The position numbers and the translations under genes are program-made. Below, one piece after another: positions 51,879 through 60,147 of a DNA stretch of 64,000 bases. The notes under the pieces were generated by a model. That model was not told the origin of the DNA. It saw only the letters and a program-made list of their open reading frames with translations, and did no database searches. The DNA lies in the NCBI RefSeq assembly GCF_016908555.1, contig NZ_JAFBEE010000002.1, positions 186,001 to 250,000 of the forward strand, in the 5' to 3' direction. Origin of the DNA: Alkaliphilus hydrothermalis. Lineage in GTDB: Bacteria > Bacillota > Clostridia > Peptostreptococcales > Natronincolaceae. Positions within the stretch are counted from its first letter, which is position 1; every line of letters starts with the position of its first letter.

Positions 51879-52142
51879 TTGAAATTATTAAGAAAACCAA
51901 TCGAGATGGTGGCGTGGTTTGACTATGAGGGGAACACCACACCAGTAAAATTTAGAATAACCAATGAAGTACAGGAGAACACAGTAATCAAAATCAATCG
52001 AATCATCAAACGGGAAATGGATAAATTTGCTGGGAATCGCATGATGAAATATACCTGTGAGAGCTGTGTTAATGGGGAAATAAGGTTATTAGAATTAAGG
52101 TATGAGTTGGATACCTGTAGATGGTTTTTGTATAAAATGTAG
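51879..52142 (+). CDS. Small partner protein of the SOS polymerase, unknown function
   Basis: An 87-residue protein starting with TTG 8 bases after AAGGAGG. It contains VAWFDYEGNTTPVKFRI and two cysteines as CESC near 61-64. I do not recognise a family. The tight coupling to the polymerase gene and its place in an SOS-controlled unit suggest an accessory role in translesion synthesis, similar in context to YolD-like proteins, although the sequence is not obviously YolD. Confidence 0.75.
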   Translation: MKLLRKPIEMVAWFDYEGNTTPVKFRITNEVQENTVIKINRIIKREMDKFAGNRMMKYTCESCVNGEIRLLELRYELDTCRWFLYKM

Positions 52143-52244
52143 TATTTGTTTACATAAAAACATTATGTAAATACATGCTTTTAAAATAACAGTAATTTGA
52201 TAGGATTACCCTGCTAAGTGTCTCAAAAAGATTTTGTAGTGACT

Positions 52245-52293
52245 AAAAACCAGCTTCTATAACGTATGGGAATACGTAAGGAAACTGGTTTTT
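52245..52293. terminator. Bidirectional hairpin terminator (family member B)
   Basis: AAAAACCAG pairs with CTGGTTTTT at the base and ACGTAT with ATACGT at the tip. It lies between the convergent polymerase unit and yajQ and has T-rich ends on both strands. Confidence 0.85.
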
Positions 52294-52335
52294 CATTTAA
52301 TTAAATAGTACTTATATTTTGTGTATTTATATGAT

Positions 52336-52830
52336 CTATCGATAATTAGTAAAAGAAAGATTCATTGGTAAATCGGCAGTCTTTAACATTTGAATTACCG
52401 CTTGAAGGTCATCTCTATTCTTTCCAGAAACCCTTACAGAGTCCCCTTGAATAGAAGCCTGCACCTTAATCTTAGATTCTTTGATTTTAGTGGTGATGAT
52501 TTTGGCTTCATCCTTGTCGATTCCCTGCTTTACCTTAATGACTTGTTTAACTTTGCCCCCTAAAGAGCTTTCAACCTTACCATAATCTAAAGCTTTTAAA
52601 GAAATACTTCGCTTAGTCAGCTTAGTTTGAAGAATATCCACCACATTTCTAAGTTTGAAATCATCCTCCGCAGAAATGGTGATATCATCGTTGTTTCTTG
52701 TAATTTCAGTATCTGTACCCTTTAGGTCAAATCTTTGGGAAATTTCCTTAGCTGTTTGGTTAACAGCATTTTCTACCTCCATTAAATCAACCTGAGATAC
52801 GATATCAAATGAACTATCCTTTGATGCCAT
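52336..52830 (-). CDS. YajQ family nucleotide-binding protein
   Basis: A 164-residue protein of the YajQ/UPF0234 family with the N-terminal SFDIVSQVDLMEVENAVNQ pattern and the repeated ferredoxin-like halves (VRVSGKNRDDLQAVIQ). Some YajQ proteins bind cyclic di-GMP or RNA; the window also encodes a diguanylate cyclase. ATG 52830 follows GGAGGG by 7 bases and is preferred to the longer frame start at 52845. Confidence 0.92.
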   Translation of the reverse strand: MASKDSSFDIVSQVDLMEVENAVNQTAKEISQRFDLKGTDTEITRNNDDITISAEDDFKLRNVVDILQTKLTKRSISLKALDYGKVESSLGGKVKQVIKVKQGIDKDEAKIITTKIKESKIKVQASIQGDSVRVSGKNRDDLQAVIQMLKTADLPMNLSFTNYR

Positions 52831-53021
52831 TAAAAATCCCTCCATTCAAAACATTCAGTATTTCATTCTCTTACCATTATATCCATTTTTTCACCAGCAT
52901 GTCCATATTTTAAGAAGAAAATATAAAAAATTAAGAAAGGGAAAGTTGCTATATGGAATAGAATCCTATAAAATTAAGATAATTTATTAGGTAATAAAAG
53001 TCATAATTAAGAGGTGTAACT

Positions 53022-54080
53022 ATGAAAAGAGTTGATGAAAGAGATATCATTTTTGCTAGGGCTTCCTATAAAAAAGGAAGCAGCCAGTATGAGGATTATT
53101 ATAAAAGAAACCCAGAGAAGCAGGAAATTGATGATACTCTAAGGGAAGCTCCCCACCCCTATGGTGAAGGAACAGCCACTTATAATCCGATTAATTCTGC
53201 TATAGCAGACGCAACCTTTCATTTTTTAGGGGATATGAAGAAATATTCAGAGGGAAAAATAAACCCAAACAAGGTAGAGACAACACTCGAGGAGATCACT
53301 AAAAAAATTAAGGGCTTAGCAAATTTCTACGGAGCATCTTTAGTGGGTATCACCAAGATGAAGGAGGAATTTTACTATAGTCATAGGGGAAGACACCCGG
53401 AGAACTATGGGGAGCCCGTGACCCAGCACCATAAGTATGGTATCGTATTTGCAGTAGAAATGGATCGGGACATGATCAACAGAGCCCCTTTGATAGGTGA
53501 AGGGATAGAGGTGACGAAGGGATATGTCAATGCAGCTGTTGTGGGTATGATTCTCAGCTACTTTATTCGGGAAATAGGATATGATGCAAGAAATCATATG
53601 GACGGAAACTATTTAGTAATTGCCCCACTAGTGGCGGAAGCTGCTGCTTTAGGAGAAATAGGACGACACGGGTTGTTGATTACAAGGGAACACGGGCCGA
53701 GGGTTCGGCTAGGTGTAGTCACCACTGATTTGGAGTTGATTTGTGATGAAGTAGAAAACCTTGGTATAAGGGAGTTTTGTCGTATGTGTAATAACTGTGC
53801 CATGACCTGCCCTGGAAAGGCAATTCCCCATGGTCCACAAAAAGAAATTGAAGGAGAAAATAGATGGAAAATCCAGGCTGAAGACTGTTTTAGTGTATGG
53901 AAGCGGGTAGGAACCGACTGTGGTGTTTGTTTATCCTCCTGTCCCTTCTCCCATGGAATGGATGAGGAACTGATAAAGAACCTAGCTGGAAATCCAGAGA
54001 ACATCAAAAAAGCGCTGATAGCCCATAAAGAAAAATACGGGATACGCCCCTTCAACCATACTCCCCATCCGTGGTTGTAA
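53022..54080 (+). CDS. Reductive dehalogenase-like iron-sulfur protein without Tat signal
   Basis: A 352-residue protein. The N-terminal KRVDERDIIFARASY pattern and the middle domain resemble the cobalamin-binding region of reductive dehalogenases. Two [4Fe-4S] motifs follow: Cys253, 256, 259, 263 (CRMCNNCAMTCP) and Cys289, 300, 303, 307 (CGVCLSSCP). There is no twin-arginine signal and no membrane-anchor rdhB gene nearby, so it should be cytosolic and not respiratory. It could act on a halogenated or other substrate or be related to epoxyqueuosine reductase. Confidence 0.8.
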   Translation: MKRVDERDIIFARASYKKGSSQYEDYYKRNPEKQEIDDTLREAPHPYGEGTATYNPINSAIADATFHFLGDMKKYSEGKINPNKVETTLEEITKKIKGLANFYGASLVGITKMKEEFYYSHRGRHPENYGEPVTQHHKYGIVFAVEMDRDMINRAPLIGEGIEVTKGYVNAAVVGMILSYFIREIGYDARNHMDGNYLVIAPLVAEAAALGEIGRHGLLITREHGPRVRLGVVTTDLELICDEVENLGIREFCRMCNNCAMTCPGKAIPHGPQKEIEGENRWKIQAEDCFSVWKRVGTDCGVCLSSCPFSHGMDEELIKNLAGNPENIKKALIAHKEKYGIRPFNHTPHPWL

Positions 54081-54093
54081 TCCTCCAACATCT

Positions 54094-54291
54094 TTTGAAG
54101 TATTTTTGACGAAAAAGGGACGAGAACTACGACCTGTGCTGATCAATATTTTAAATCAATGGATGGATATAGTATTAACAGACTTTACATTAGAGGGAAA
54201 AAATTATCTTGTAGACCTATTAAAGAAAATGCTCTTAAACATTTGTAGGGAATATGAGATGACAGTAGAGGGGAGAAAAGGGAATGAATGA
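54094..54291 (+). pseudogene. C-terminal remnant of a MarR-type regulator
   Basis: The frame reads FEVFLTKKGRELRPVLINIL and continues to a stop overlapping the MATE gene by 8 bases. LTKKGRELRPVL is the wing/dimer-helix junction typical of MarR proteins; the whole DNA-binding part is missing, because the preceding gene ends at 54080. No ribosome site precedes the only start (TTG 54106). The MarR-MATE order is common in Firmicutes, so this is probably a deleted regulator. Confidence 0.7.
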
Positions 54292-55639
54292 ACACAGCAA
54301 GATGTTAGCAACAGAAAGAATTGGAAAATTACTAATTAAACTATCTGCTCCAGCAATGTTGGGGATGATGGTACAAGCCATATATAATCTAGTAGACACC
54401 ATTTTTGTAGGGCGTGGAGTAGGGAAAATGGCAATAGCAGGTCTAACCATTGCCTTTCCAATACAGATGCTGGTGATGGCCGTCGCTCAAACAATTGGCA
54501 TCGGGGGTGCCTCCATCATATCAAGGAGCTTGGGAAAAGGAGACTTAGAGCGGGCAGAAAAAACTATGGGAAATATGATGTCTTTAACCGTAGTGATTAG
54601 TTTGTTAATTGCAGTATTTGGTAGCATATTTATCGTTCCTATATTAAAATTCTTTGGTGCTACGGAAACGATATTGCCCTATTCAGTAGACTATATGCGA
54701 ATCATTATTTGGGGAACCCTATTCTTTACCTTCGCCATGACCAGTAACAATATTATTAGGGCAGAGGGAAATGCAAAAGTAGCAATGATCACAATGCTTA
54801 TTTCAGCAGGACTAAACATTATATTAGACCCAATATTTATTTTCGTATTTGATATGGGAATAGGTGGGGCAGCTCTAGCGACTGTATTGGCACAGGCAAC
54901 GACGGTAGTTTATCTAGTGTACTATTTCATCAAAGGAAAAAGCACTGTAAAGCTTAAAGTACAGAATTTAAGATTTAATAAATCAATTATTCTTGAGACC
55001 TTTGCCATTGGCTCTAGTTCCTTTGCTAGACAGGCTTCTGGTAGCATTACTGCTGTCATACTAAACAATTCATTGGCTTATTATGGTGGAGATGCAGCCA
55101 TTGCCATCTATGGGGTAATTAATCGACTAATGATGTTTACCTTCCTACCATTAATTGGTGTGGTTCAAGGATTCCTACCCATCGTTGGTTTCAACTATGG
55201 AGCCAATTTGATGGACCGAGTGAAGCAATCCATCAATCTTTCTGTGATTGTCACCACCATTATGTCGGTGGGGGGCTTCTTGATGTTGATGCTTTTTCCA
55301 AGATTCTTCTTTAGTATCTTTAATGAAGACCCCAAATTCATCGAAGATGGAATTGTCGCCATGAGATATATTATCTTAGCTTTACCTGTAATTGGTTTCC
55401 AAGTGATTGGAGCCAGTTTATTTCAAGCCTTTGGGAAAGCAAAACCTTCATTATTCCTTAACTTATCTAGACAGATATTGTTCTTAATTCCTTTAGTGCT
55501 GATTTTACCCTTATATTTTCAGCTGAATGGATTATGGTTAGCCTTTCCTCTAGCTGACTTATTGGCCTTCATTGTGACTCTAATTATGGTGATTAGGCAA
55601 ATGAGACATCTAAACGAAGCCGCCGCCCTAGAGCAATAG
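54284..55639 (+). CDS. MATE family efflux transporter
   Basis: A 451-residue protein with about 12 membrane helices in two similar halves. The N-terminal pattern LSAPAMLGMMVQAIYNLVDTIFVGRGVG is typical of DinF/NorM-like MATE pumps that export drugs or metabolites with Na or H ions. The start codon overlaps the MarR remnant, behind GGGGAGAAAAGGG. Its original repressor has probably been lost. Confidence 0.93.
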   Translation: MNEHSKMLATERIGKLLIKLSAPAMLGMMVQAIYNLVDTIFVGRGVGKMAIAGLTIAFPIQMLVMAVAQTIGIGGASIISRSLGKGDLERAEKTMGNMMSLTVVISLLIAVFGSIFIVPILKFFGATETILPYSVDYMRIIIWGTLFFTFAMTSNNIIRAEGNAKVAMITMLISAGLNIILDPIFIFVFDMGIGGAALATVLAQATTVVYLVYYFIKGKSTVKLKVQNLRFNKSIILETFAIGSSSFARQASGSITAVILNNSLAYYGGDAAIAIYGVINRLMMFTFLPLIGVVQGFLPIVGFNYGANLMDRVKQSINLSVIVTTIMSVGGFLMLMLFPRFFFSIFNEDPKFIEDGIVAMRYIILALPVIGFQVIGASLFQAFGKAKPSLFLNLSRQILFLIPLVLILPLYFQLNGLWLAFPLADLLAFIVTLIMVIRQMRHLNEAAALEQ

Positions 55640-55869
55640 GGGAGTAGAAGTATTTTTAAATGCATAAGGTGTTTAAGAAGCTGGGTATAATTAAATAGGT
55701 GGGAATAATATAGATGATCATCTTAAATAGTCTATTGGTGTAAAAAAACGATGATTCTACAAAATACGCAAAAATTCACTAAGGTTTACTTAGAAAGAAA
55801 GTGCAAAAGACGTCAAAAGACGGAAAATGTTGAAATTTTAATATTTCCACGGCAATAATATGAGTGGGG

Positions 55870-55923
55870 AATAAGAGAGAAAAATTTAAATGATTAAAAA
55901 TTTATGACGATAAGTTAATTTAA
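55870..55923 (+). pseudogene. 3' end remnant of a second TrmFO-like flavoprotein gene
   Basis: Read in frame from 55870 this gives NKREKFK, a stop, then LKIYDDKLI and TAA, matching the last 17 residues of the flavoprotein at 40872-42152 (NKIERLKLLKIYDDKLI). The LKIYDDKLI codons differ only by synonymous changes, so the segment once evolved as coding sequence. The rest of the gene is absent. The region 55640-55869 shows nothing else. Confidence 0.7.
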
Positions 55924-55973
55924 TAGTATAATAGAATTACAAAGGTTTCCAAAACAGATGATGAGGTGAATAA
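55894..55973 (+). repeat. Copy 2 of the duplicated gene-junction segment
   Basis: Matches 42123-42213 over about 77 aligned bases with one 9-base gap. Here it leads into an intact pseudouridine synthase gene. Confidence 0.75.
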
Positions 55974-56678
55974 ATGCGGTTACAAAAATACTTGGCCATG
56001 TGCGGTGTGGCCTCCAGGAGAAAAGCAGAAGAGTACATTCAGGTGGGTAAAGTAAAAGTAAATAATGAAGTGATTACAGAAATGGGATATCAGGTGGACC
56101 CTGTAACTGATGAAGTTATTTTTGATGGAAAGGTCATCGAAAAAAAAGAAGAGCCAGTTTATGTTCTATTAAATAAACCCAAGGGATACGTTACGACGCT
56201 ATCGGATGAGTTCGATAGAAAAATAGTTACTGATTTAGTGGACGTACCCCAAAGAATTTTCCCTGTTGGTCGGCTTGATCTAAATACTACGGGGCTTTTG
56301 ATACTAACCAATGATGGAGATTTAACCTATAGACTTACTCATCCAAGGTTTAAAGTGGAAAAAATTTACGTGAGTAGAATAAAGGGAAGACCATACCCAG
56401 AGAAAATAAAGGCCTTTGAAACAGGGCTTGAAATTGAGGACTATGTTACCTCCCCAGCTAAATTTAGAATCATTAGACATGATGGAAGAAATACAATCGT
56501 AGAGATTATCATACGAGAAGGAAGAAATAGACAGATTAGAAAAATGTGCGATGCAATTGGGCATCCTGTCATCGATTTGAAGCGTGTGGCAATGGGAAGA
56601 TTAGATTTAGGAGAATTAGGGCTAGGTCAATGGCGTTTTTTAAATCAAAGAGAAATAAAATATTTAAAGAATTTGTAA
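55974..56678 (+). CDS. Pseudouridine synthase, RsuA/RluB family
   Basis: A 234-residue rRNA-modifying enzyme. An S4 RNA-binding domain (RLQKYLAMCGVASRRKAEEYI, 2-22) is followed by the catalytic motif GRLDLNTTGLLILTNDG with the catalytic Asp near 102. It converts uridine to pseudouridine in 23S or 16S rRNA; RluB, RluE and RsuA cannot be separated with certainty. Start behind GATGAGGTG. Its flanks match the 42.2 kb locus. Confidence 0.92.
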   Translation: MRLQKYLAMCGVASRRKAEEYIQVGKVKVNNEVITEMGYQVDPVTDEVIFDGKVIEKKEEPVYVLLNKPKGYVTTLSDEFDRKIVTDLVDVPQRIFPVGRLDLNTTGLLILTNDGDLTYRLTHPRFKVEKIYVSRIKGRPYPEKIKAFETGLEIEDYVTSPAKFRIIRHDGRNTIVEIIIREGRNRQIRKMCDAIGHPVIDLKRVAMGRLDLGELGLGQWRFLNQREIKYLKNL

Positions 56679-56697
56679 TAAGTTATAAAACCCCTGA

Positions 56698-56728
56698 AAT
56701 AGCCTATTTATTTAGGTTATTTTTTTTG
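56698..56728 (+). terminator. Terminator of the pseudouridine synthase gene
   Basis: AATAGCCTA pairs with TAGGTTATT (one G-T pair), followed by a T run. It is clearly related to the terminator at 42234. Confidence 0.85.
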
Positions 56729-56788
56729 TAAAAAATCTTAATTTAGTGTTATAATAATCATGTAAAAACCTGAAGGGTTGTGATTTTG

Positions 56789-57253
56789 ATGATTGAGATT
56801 AAAATGGCCTCACAAGAGGAACAAAATCTTATTAAAAAGAACTTTGAAAATCAGTCCTCTCAGCAGGAAAACGATTTCTGTATGGTGGTTAAGGATGGAG
56901 CAAATATATTAGGTTACTCCAACGGAATCATTCCCCATGAAAGTTTAGCCGTCATTACAGATTTATATATCCTTCCTTCGGAGCGGGGGTTAGGATTTGG
57001 AGATGGTTTGTTGAGGGCCACCTTTAACTCCCTTGAATTAAATGGTTCAAAATGGGTATTAATAGAAGGTAAAGATGGACTTAGGGATTTCTTAGTCCAT
57101 GAAGATCTTTGTTCTTTAGAACAGGCTCCTAAATCAGAGGAATTTGAACATGTTTTGGGAGTATGGCAAAAAAACCTTGATAGAAGAAAGTATTTTTATT
57201 GTGAGCCTAAAGAATTTTTCAGTAGAAAATGTAAGGGCAGCAAAAAAGTATAA
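56789..57253 (+). CDS. GNAT family N-acetyltransferase
   Basis: About 154 residues. The strand-loop-helix LAVITDLYILPSERGLGFGDGLL near 50-72 is the acetyl-CoA site (R-G-L-G-F-G). The C-terminal half is short and polar with EQAPKSEEFEH, not typical. Starts GTG 56780, TTG 56786 and ATG 56789 are possible. It ends 12 bases before mnmM and may be cotranscribed with it. Substrate unknown. Confidence 0.75.
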   Translation: MIEIKMASQEEQNLIKKNFENQSSQQENDFCMVVKDGANILGYSNGIIPHESLAVITDLYILPSERGLGFGDGLLRATFNSLELNGSKWVLIEGKDGLRDFLVHEDLCSLEQAPKSEEFEHVLGVWQKNLDRRKYFYCEPKEFFSRKCKGSKKV

Positions 57254-57265
57254 GGAGATCATAGG

Positions 57266-57838
57266 ATGAAATCATCTATTATGAGGGGGACATATTTTTT
57301 ACATACACTACTAGCCACCAGATTTAATAAAGGTGATGTTGTAATTGATGGGACAATGGGAAATGGTTTTGATACCCTATTCTTAGCACGGCAAGTAGGA
57401 ATAGAAGGAAAGGTGTATGCCTTTGATATACAGGCTACTTCCCTAGAGAAAACAGCAGAACGACTTCTTAGTAATAAAATCGACCCACAAGTTGGGATTC
57501 AATTAATCTATGATGGTCATGAAAATATAGACCTCTATGTTAAGGAAGAAGTAGATGGGGCAATGTTTAATCTAGGGTATTTGCCAGGAGGAGATCACTC
57601 TCTTATAACAAGATCTGAGACAACAGTTAAAGCTTTAAAGTCAGTCCTAAAGCTTCTAAAGAAAAGGGGTCTTATTTCCCTAATGATTTATTATGGTCAT
57701 GAGGGGGGAACTTTGGAGAAAAATTCAATCCTTGAAATGGTAGAGAGTCTTCCCTCCAATGAATTTTCGGTAATGAAAACAGAATACATAAACAGAGATA
57801 ATAATCCGCCAATCATTGTAATTATTGAAAGAAAGTAG
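57266..57838 (+). CDS. mnmM: tRNA 5-aminomethyl-2-thiouridine methyltransferase (YtqB family)
   Basis: A 190-residue class I methyltransferase of the YtqB family, formerly listed as rRNA methylase. SAM motif VVIDGTMGNGFDTLFLA (about 25-41) and NLGYLPGGDHSLITRSETT (about 106-124) are specific for this group. In Bacillus MnmM completes the mnm5s2U wobble modification in tRNA. Start behind AAGGAG. Confidence 0.88.
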   Translation: MKSSIMRGTYFLHTLLATRFNKGDVVIDGTMGNGFDTLFLARQVGIEGKVYAFDIQATSLEKTAERLLSNKIDPQVGIQLIYDGHENIDLYVKEEVDGAMFNLGYLPGGDHSLITRSETTVKALKSVLKLLKKRGLISLMIYYGHEGGTLEKNSILEMVESLPSNEFSVMKTEYINRDNNPPIIVIIERK

Positions 57839-57884
57839 TAGAATGACAACATAATAAGAATTTAAACACTTAGGAGGTTACGTG

Positions 57885-59282
57885 ATGTCGAAAATTAAGA
57901 TTACAGAAACCGTATTGAGGGATGCACACCAATCTTTGATGGCAACTAGAATGACTACAGAGGAAATGCTACCAATCGTTGAAAAAATGGATAAGGTAGG
58001 TTATCACTCTATGGAAGTTTGGGGTGGAGCAACTTTTGATGCATGCCTTAGATTCTTAAATGAAGATCCATGGGAAAGACTTAGAAAACTACGTCAACAG
58101 GCTAAAAATACAAAACTTCAGATGCTTTTAAGGGGACAAAACCTTTTAGGTTATAAGCATTATGCTGATGATGTAGTAACAGAATTCGTTACAAAATCTA
58201 TTGCTAATGGTATCGATATTATCCGTATATTTGATGCCTTAAATGATGTAAGAAACTTAGAAACAACCATCAAAGCGGTAAATAAAGAGGGAGGTCACGC
58301 TCAATGTGCCATCTCCTATACCATAAGTCCTGTGCATAACATTGAGTACTATGTCATTAAAGCAAAACAAATGGAAGATATGGGAGCCGACTCAATTTGT
58401 ATTAAAGATATGTCTGGAATATTGACTCCCTATGTAGCTTATGACCTAGTAACTGAATTAAAAAAAGCAATTAAAGTGCCTATTCAACTACATTCCCACT
58501 ATACTAGTGGTATGGCTTCTATGACTTATATGAAGGCAATTGAAGCAGGGGTAGACGTTGTAGATACTGCCATTTCACCTTTTGCATTAGGAACATCTCA
58601 GCCTCCTACAGAGCCAATGGTTGCTACTCTACAAGGTACAAAATATGATACTGGAATTAATTTAGAGGTTCTAAACGAAGTGACGGAATACTTTAGACCT
58701 ATCAGGGACAAATATCTAGAAAATCGAATGATTGATCCTAAAGTTCTTGGTGTAGATATCAATACATTAGTATACCAAGTGCCAGGTGGTATGTTATCCA
58801 ACTTAATCTCCCAATTGAAGCAACAAAATAAAATGGATAAATTAGATCAAGTAATGGCAGAGGTACCAAAAGTAAGAGAAGACCTTGGATTCCCTCCACT
58901 GGTAACACCAATGAGCCAAATGGTGGGTACTCAAGCAGTATTTAACGTAATTATTGGTGAGAGATACAAAATGGTTCCAAAGGAAATTAAAGACTACGTT
59001 AAAGGTCTTTATGGTCAGCCAACAGCTCCTATTTCAGATGAAATTAGAGAGAAAATTATTGGTAAAGAAGAAGTAGTTACAACTAGACCAGCTGATTTAA
59101 TTCCACCACAATTAGATAAATTAAAGGATGAAATGAAGGAATACTTAACACAAGAGGAAGATGTGCTATCCTATGCTCTATTCCCACAGGTGGCGATGAA
59201 CTTCTTTAAGGATCGTTGGGAAAAGCAGTACAAAATCGAAGGTACACTGTACAATGAAGTAGACAAAACACATCCAGTATAA
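57885..59282 (+). CDS. oadA: Oxaloacetate decarboxylase alpha subunit / pyruvate carboxylase subunit B, without biotin domain
   Basis: A 465-residue protein. The carboxyltransferase domain begins ITETVLRDAHQSLMATRM (5-22) and has the metal/biotin site residues KDMSGILTPY and HSHYTSG; the PYC_OADA domain follows. It ends at the point where the usual biotinyl domain (MKM motif) would start, so a separate biotin carrier protein is needed. No other full subunit is in the window, only the small OadB-motif protein at 48.7 kb. It may run as sodium-pumping oxaloacetate decarboxylase or as methylmalonyl/pyruvate transcarboxylase. ATG 57885 lies 7 bases after AGGAGG. Confidence 0.9.
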   Translation: MSKIKITETVLRDAHQSLMATRMTTEEMLPIVEKMDKVGYHSMEVWGGATFDACLRFLNEDPWERLRKLRQQAKNTKLQMLLRGQNLLGYKHYADDVVTEFVTKSIANGIDIIRIFDALNDVRNLETTIKAVNKEGGHAQCAISYTISPVHNIEYYVIKAKQMEDMGADSICIKDMSGILTPYVAYDLVTELKKAIKVPIQLHSHYTSGMASMTYMKAIEAGVDVVDTAISPFALGTSQPPTEPMVATLQGTKYDTGINLEVLNEVTEYFRPIRDKYLENRMIDPKVLGVDINTLVYQVPGGMLSNLISQLKQQNKMDKLDQVMAEVPKVREDLGFPPLVTPMSQMVGTQAVFNVIIGERYKMVPKEIKDYVKGLYGQPTAPISDEIREKIIGKEEVVTTRPADLIPPQLDKLKDEMKEYLTQEEDVLSYALFPQVAMNFFKDRWEKQYKIEGTLYNEVDKTHPV

Positions 59283-59319
59283 AATAATAAGACTAGACCC
59301 TAATTAAAAAGGATATTAC

Positions 59320-59368
59320 TAAACCCAGCTACCTTACGTATATTATTACGGGAGTATGCTGGGTTTTT
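59320..59368. terminator. Bidirectional hairpin terminator (family member C)
   Basis: AAACCCAGC pairs with GCTGGGTTT and an inner ACGTA/TTACG element forms the tip. It lies between the convergent oadA and the gene at 59387. Base and tip resemble members A and B. Confidence 0.8.
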
Positions 59369-59386
59369 GATATAATAACTCTGTAT

Positions 59387-60031
59387 TCAATTAAGACAAT
59401 GGGGATGAAGGTAAATTTTATTGGGACGATTACTGGTATAGCTTTTGACAGCTGCAACTGTGTTGCGGGGGATGACTTGGTTGCATTTTAAACATGTCCA
59501 GTCGCGATTTTTGATATACTCATCACTAACAGAGATGTCTAACTTGCCATATTTATTCCAGCTCTTCCAACCGGTCTTACATAGTTGACTTCTATAGGGG
59601 TAATCTGCATAGACCCATTTTAGAATACGATGGAAGTGGAAAGGATACTTAGTATAGGTGATGAAGGATTCAGGTAAGCCTAATCCTATCGCATAATCAT
59701 CGAAGGTTTTTTCTATAATAGATTGTAGAGGCTCTTCAATTTTGGTGCTGTTAAATTGATAGGCTTCATTTTTAAGCCACTTGTTGAGGGACTCAAACAT
59801 ATAGCCACGACAAACTTCAATTGGCTCATCTTTTGATACCTGTAGCTTTTTAAAAGCATGATCTATGATATCCACCACGTGGTGTATATATTTCTTTTGA
59901 CTAAAATTTTCACCTTGATAATATTTAAGGGGAATAATATCATAATGATACTCCCCGGTTTCGACCCTTAGGGCACCTATAACGGTACCACCTAACAAGC
60001 TACCACTTCCTGCATCATCAATCTGAATCAA
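59387..60031 (-). CDS. Unknown protein with RNase H-like start and C-terminal zinc ribbon
   Basis: A 214-residue protein beginning MIQIDDAGSGSLLGGTVIGA, a strand-turn pattern with acidic residues as in RNase H-like folds. The end carries C-x2-C (CLKCNQ) and a later HPHC, which could bind zinc. The TTG start lies 5 bases after AAGGGGTG on the minus strand. I do not recognise the family. A nuclease is one possibility only. Confidence 0.7.
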   Translation of the reverse strand: MIQIDDAGSGSLLGGTVIGALRVETGEYHYDIIPLKYYQGENFSQKKYIHHVVDIIDHAFKKLQVSKDEPIEVCRGYMFESLNKWLKNEAYQFNSTKIEEPLQSIIEKTFDDYAIGLGLPESFITYTKYPFHFHRILKWVYADYPYRSQLCKTGWKSWNKYGKLDISVSDEYIKNRDWTCLKCNQVIPRNTVAAVKSYTSNRPNKIYLHPHCLN

Positions 60032-60147
60032 AAAATCACCCCTTCATTTTTATTTGATGTTTTATAATTATTATTTATTATTTACTTTTGGTAGAAGTTC
60101 TATGAAATTTATTAAGTGATATTAATTGATAAAGAGGAGGAAACAAT

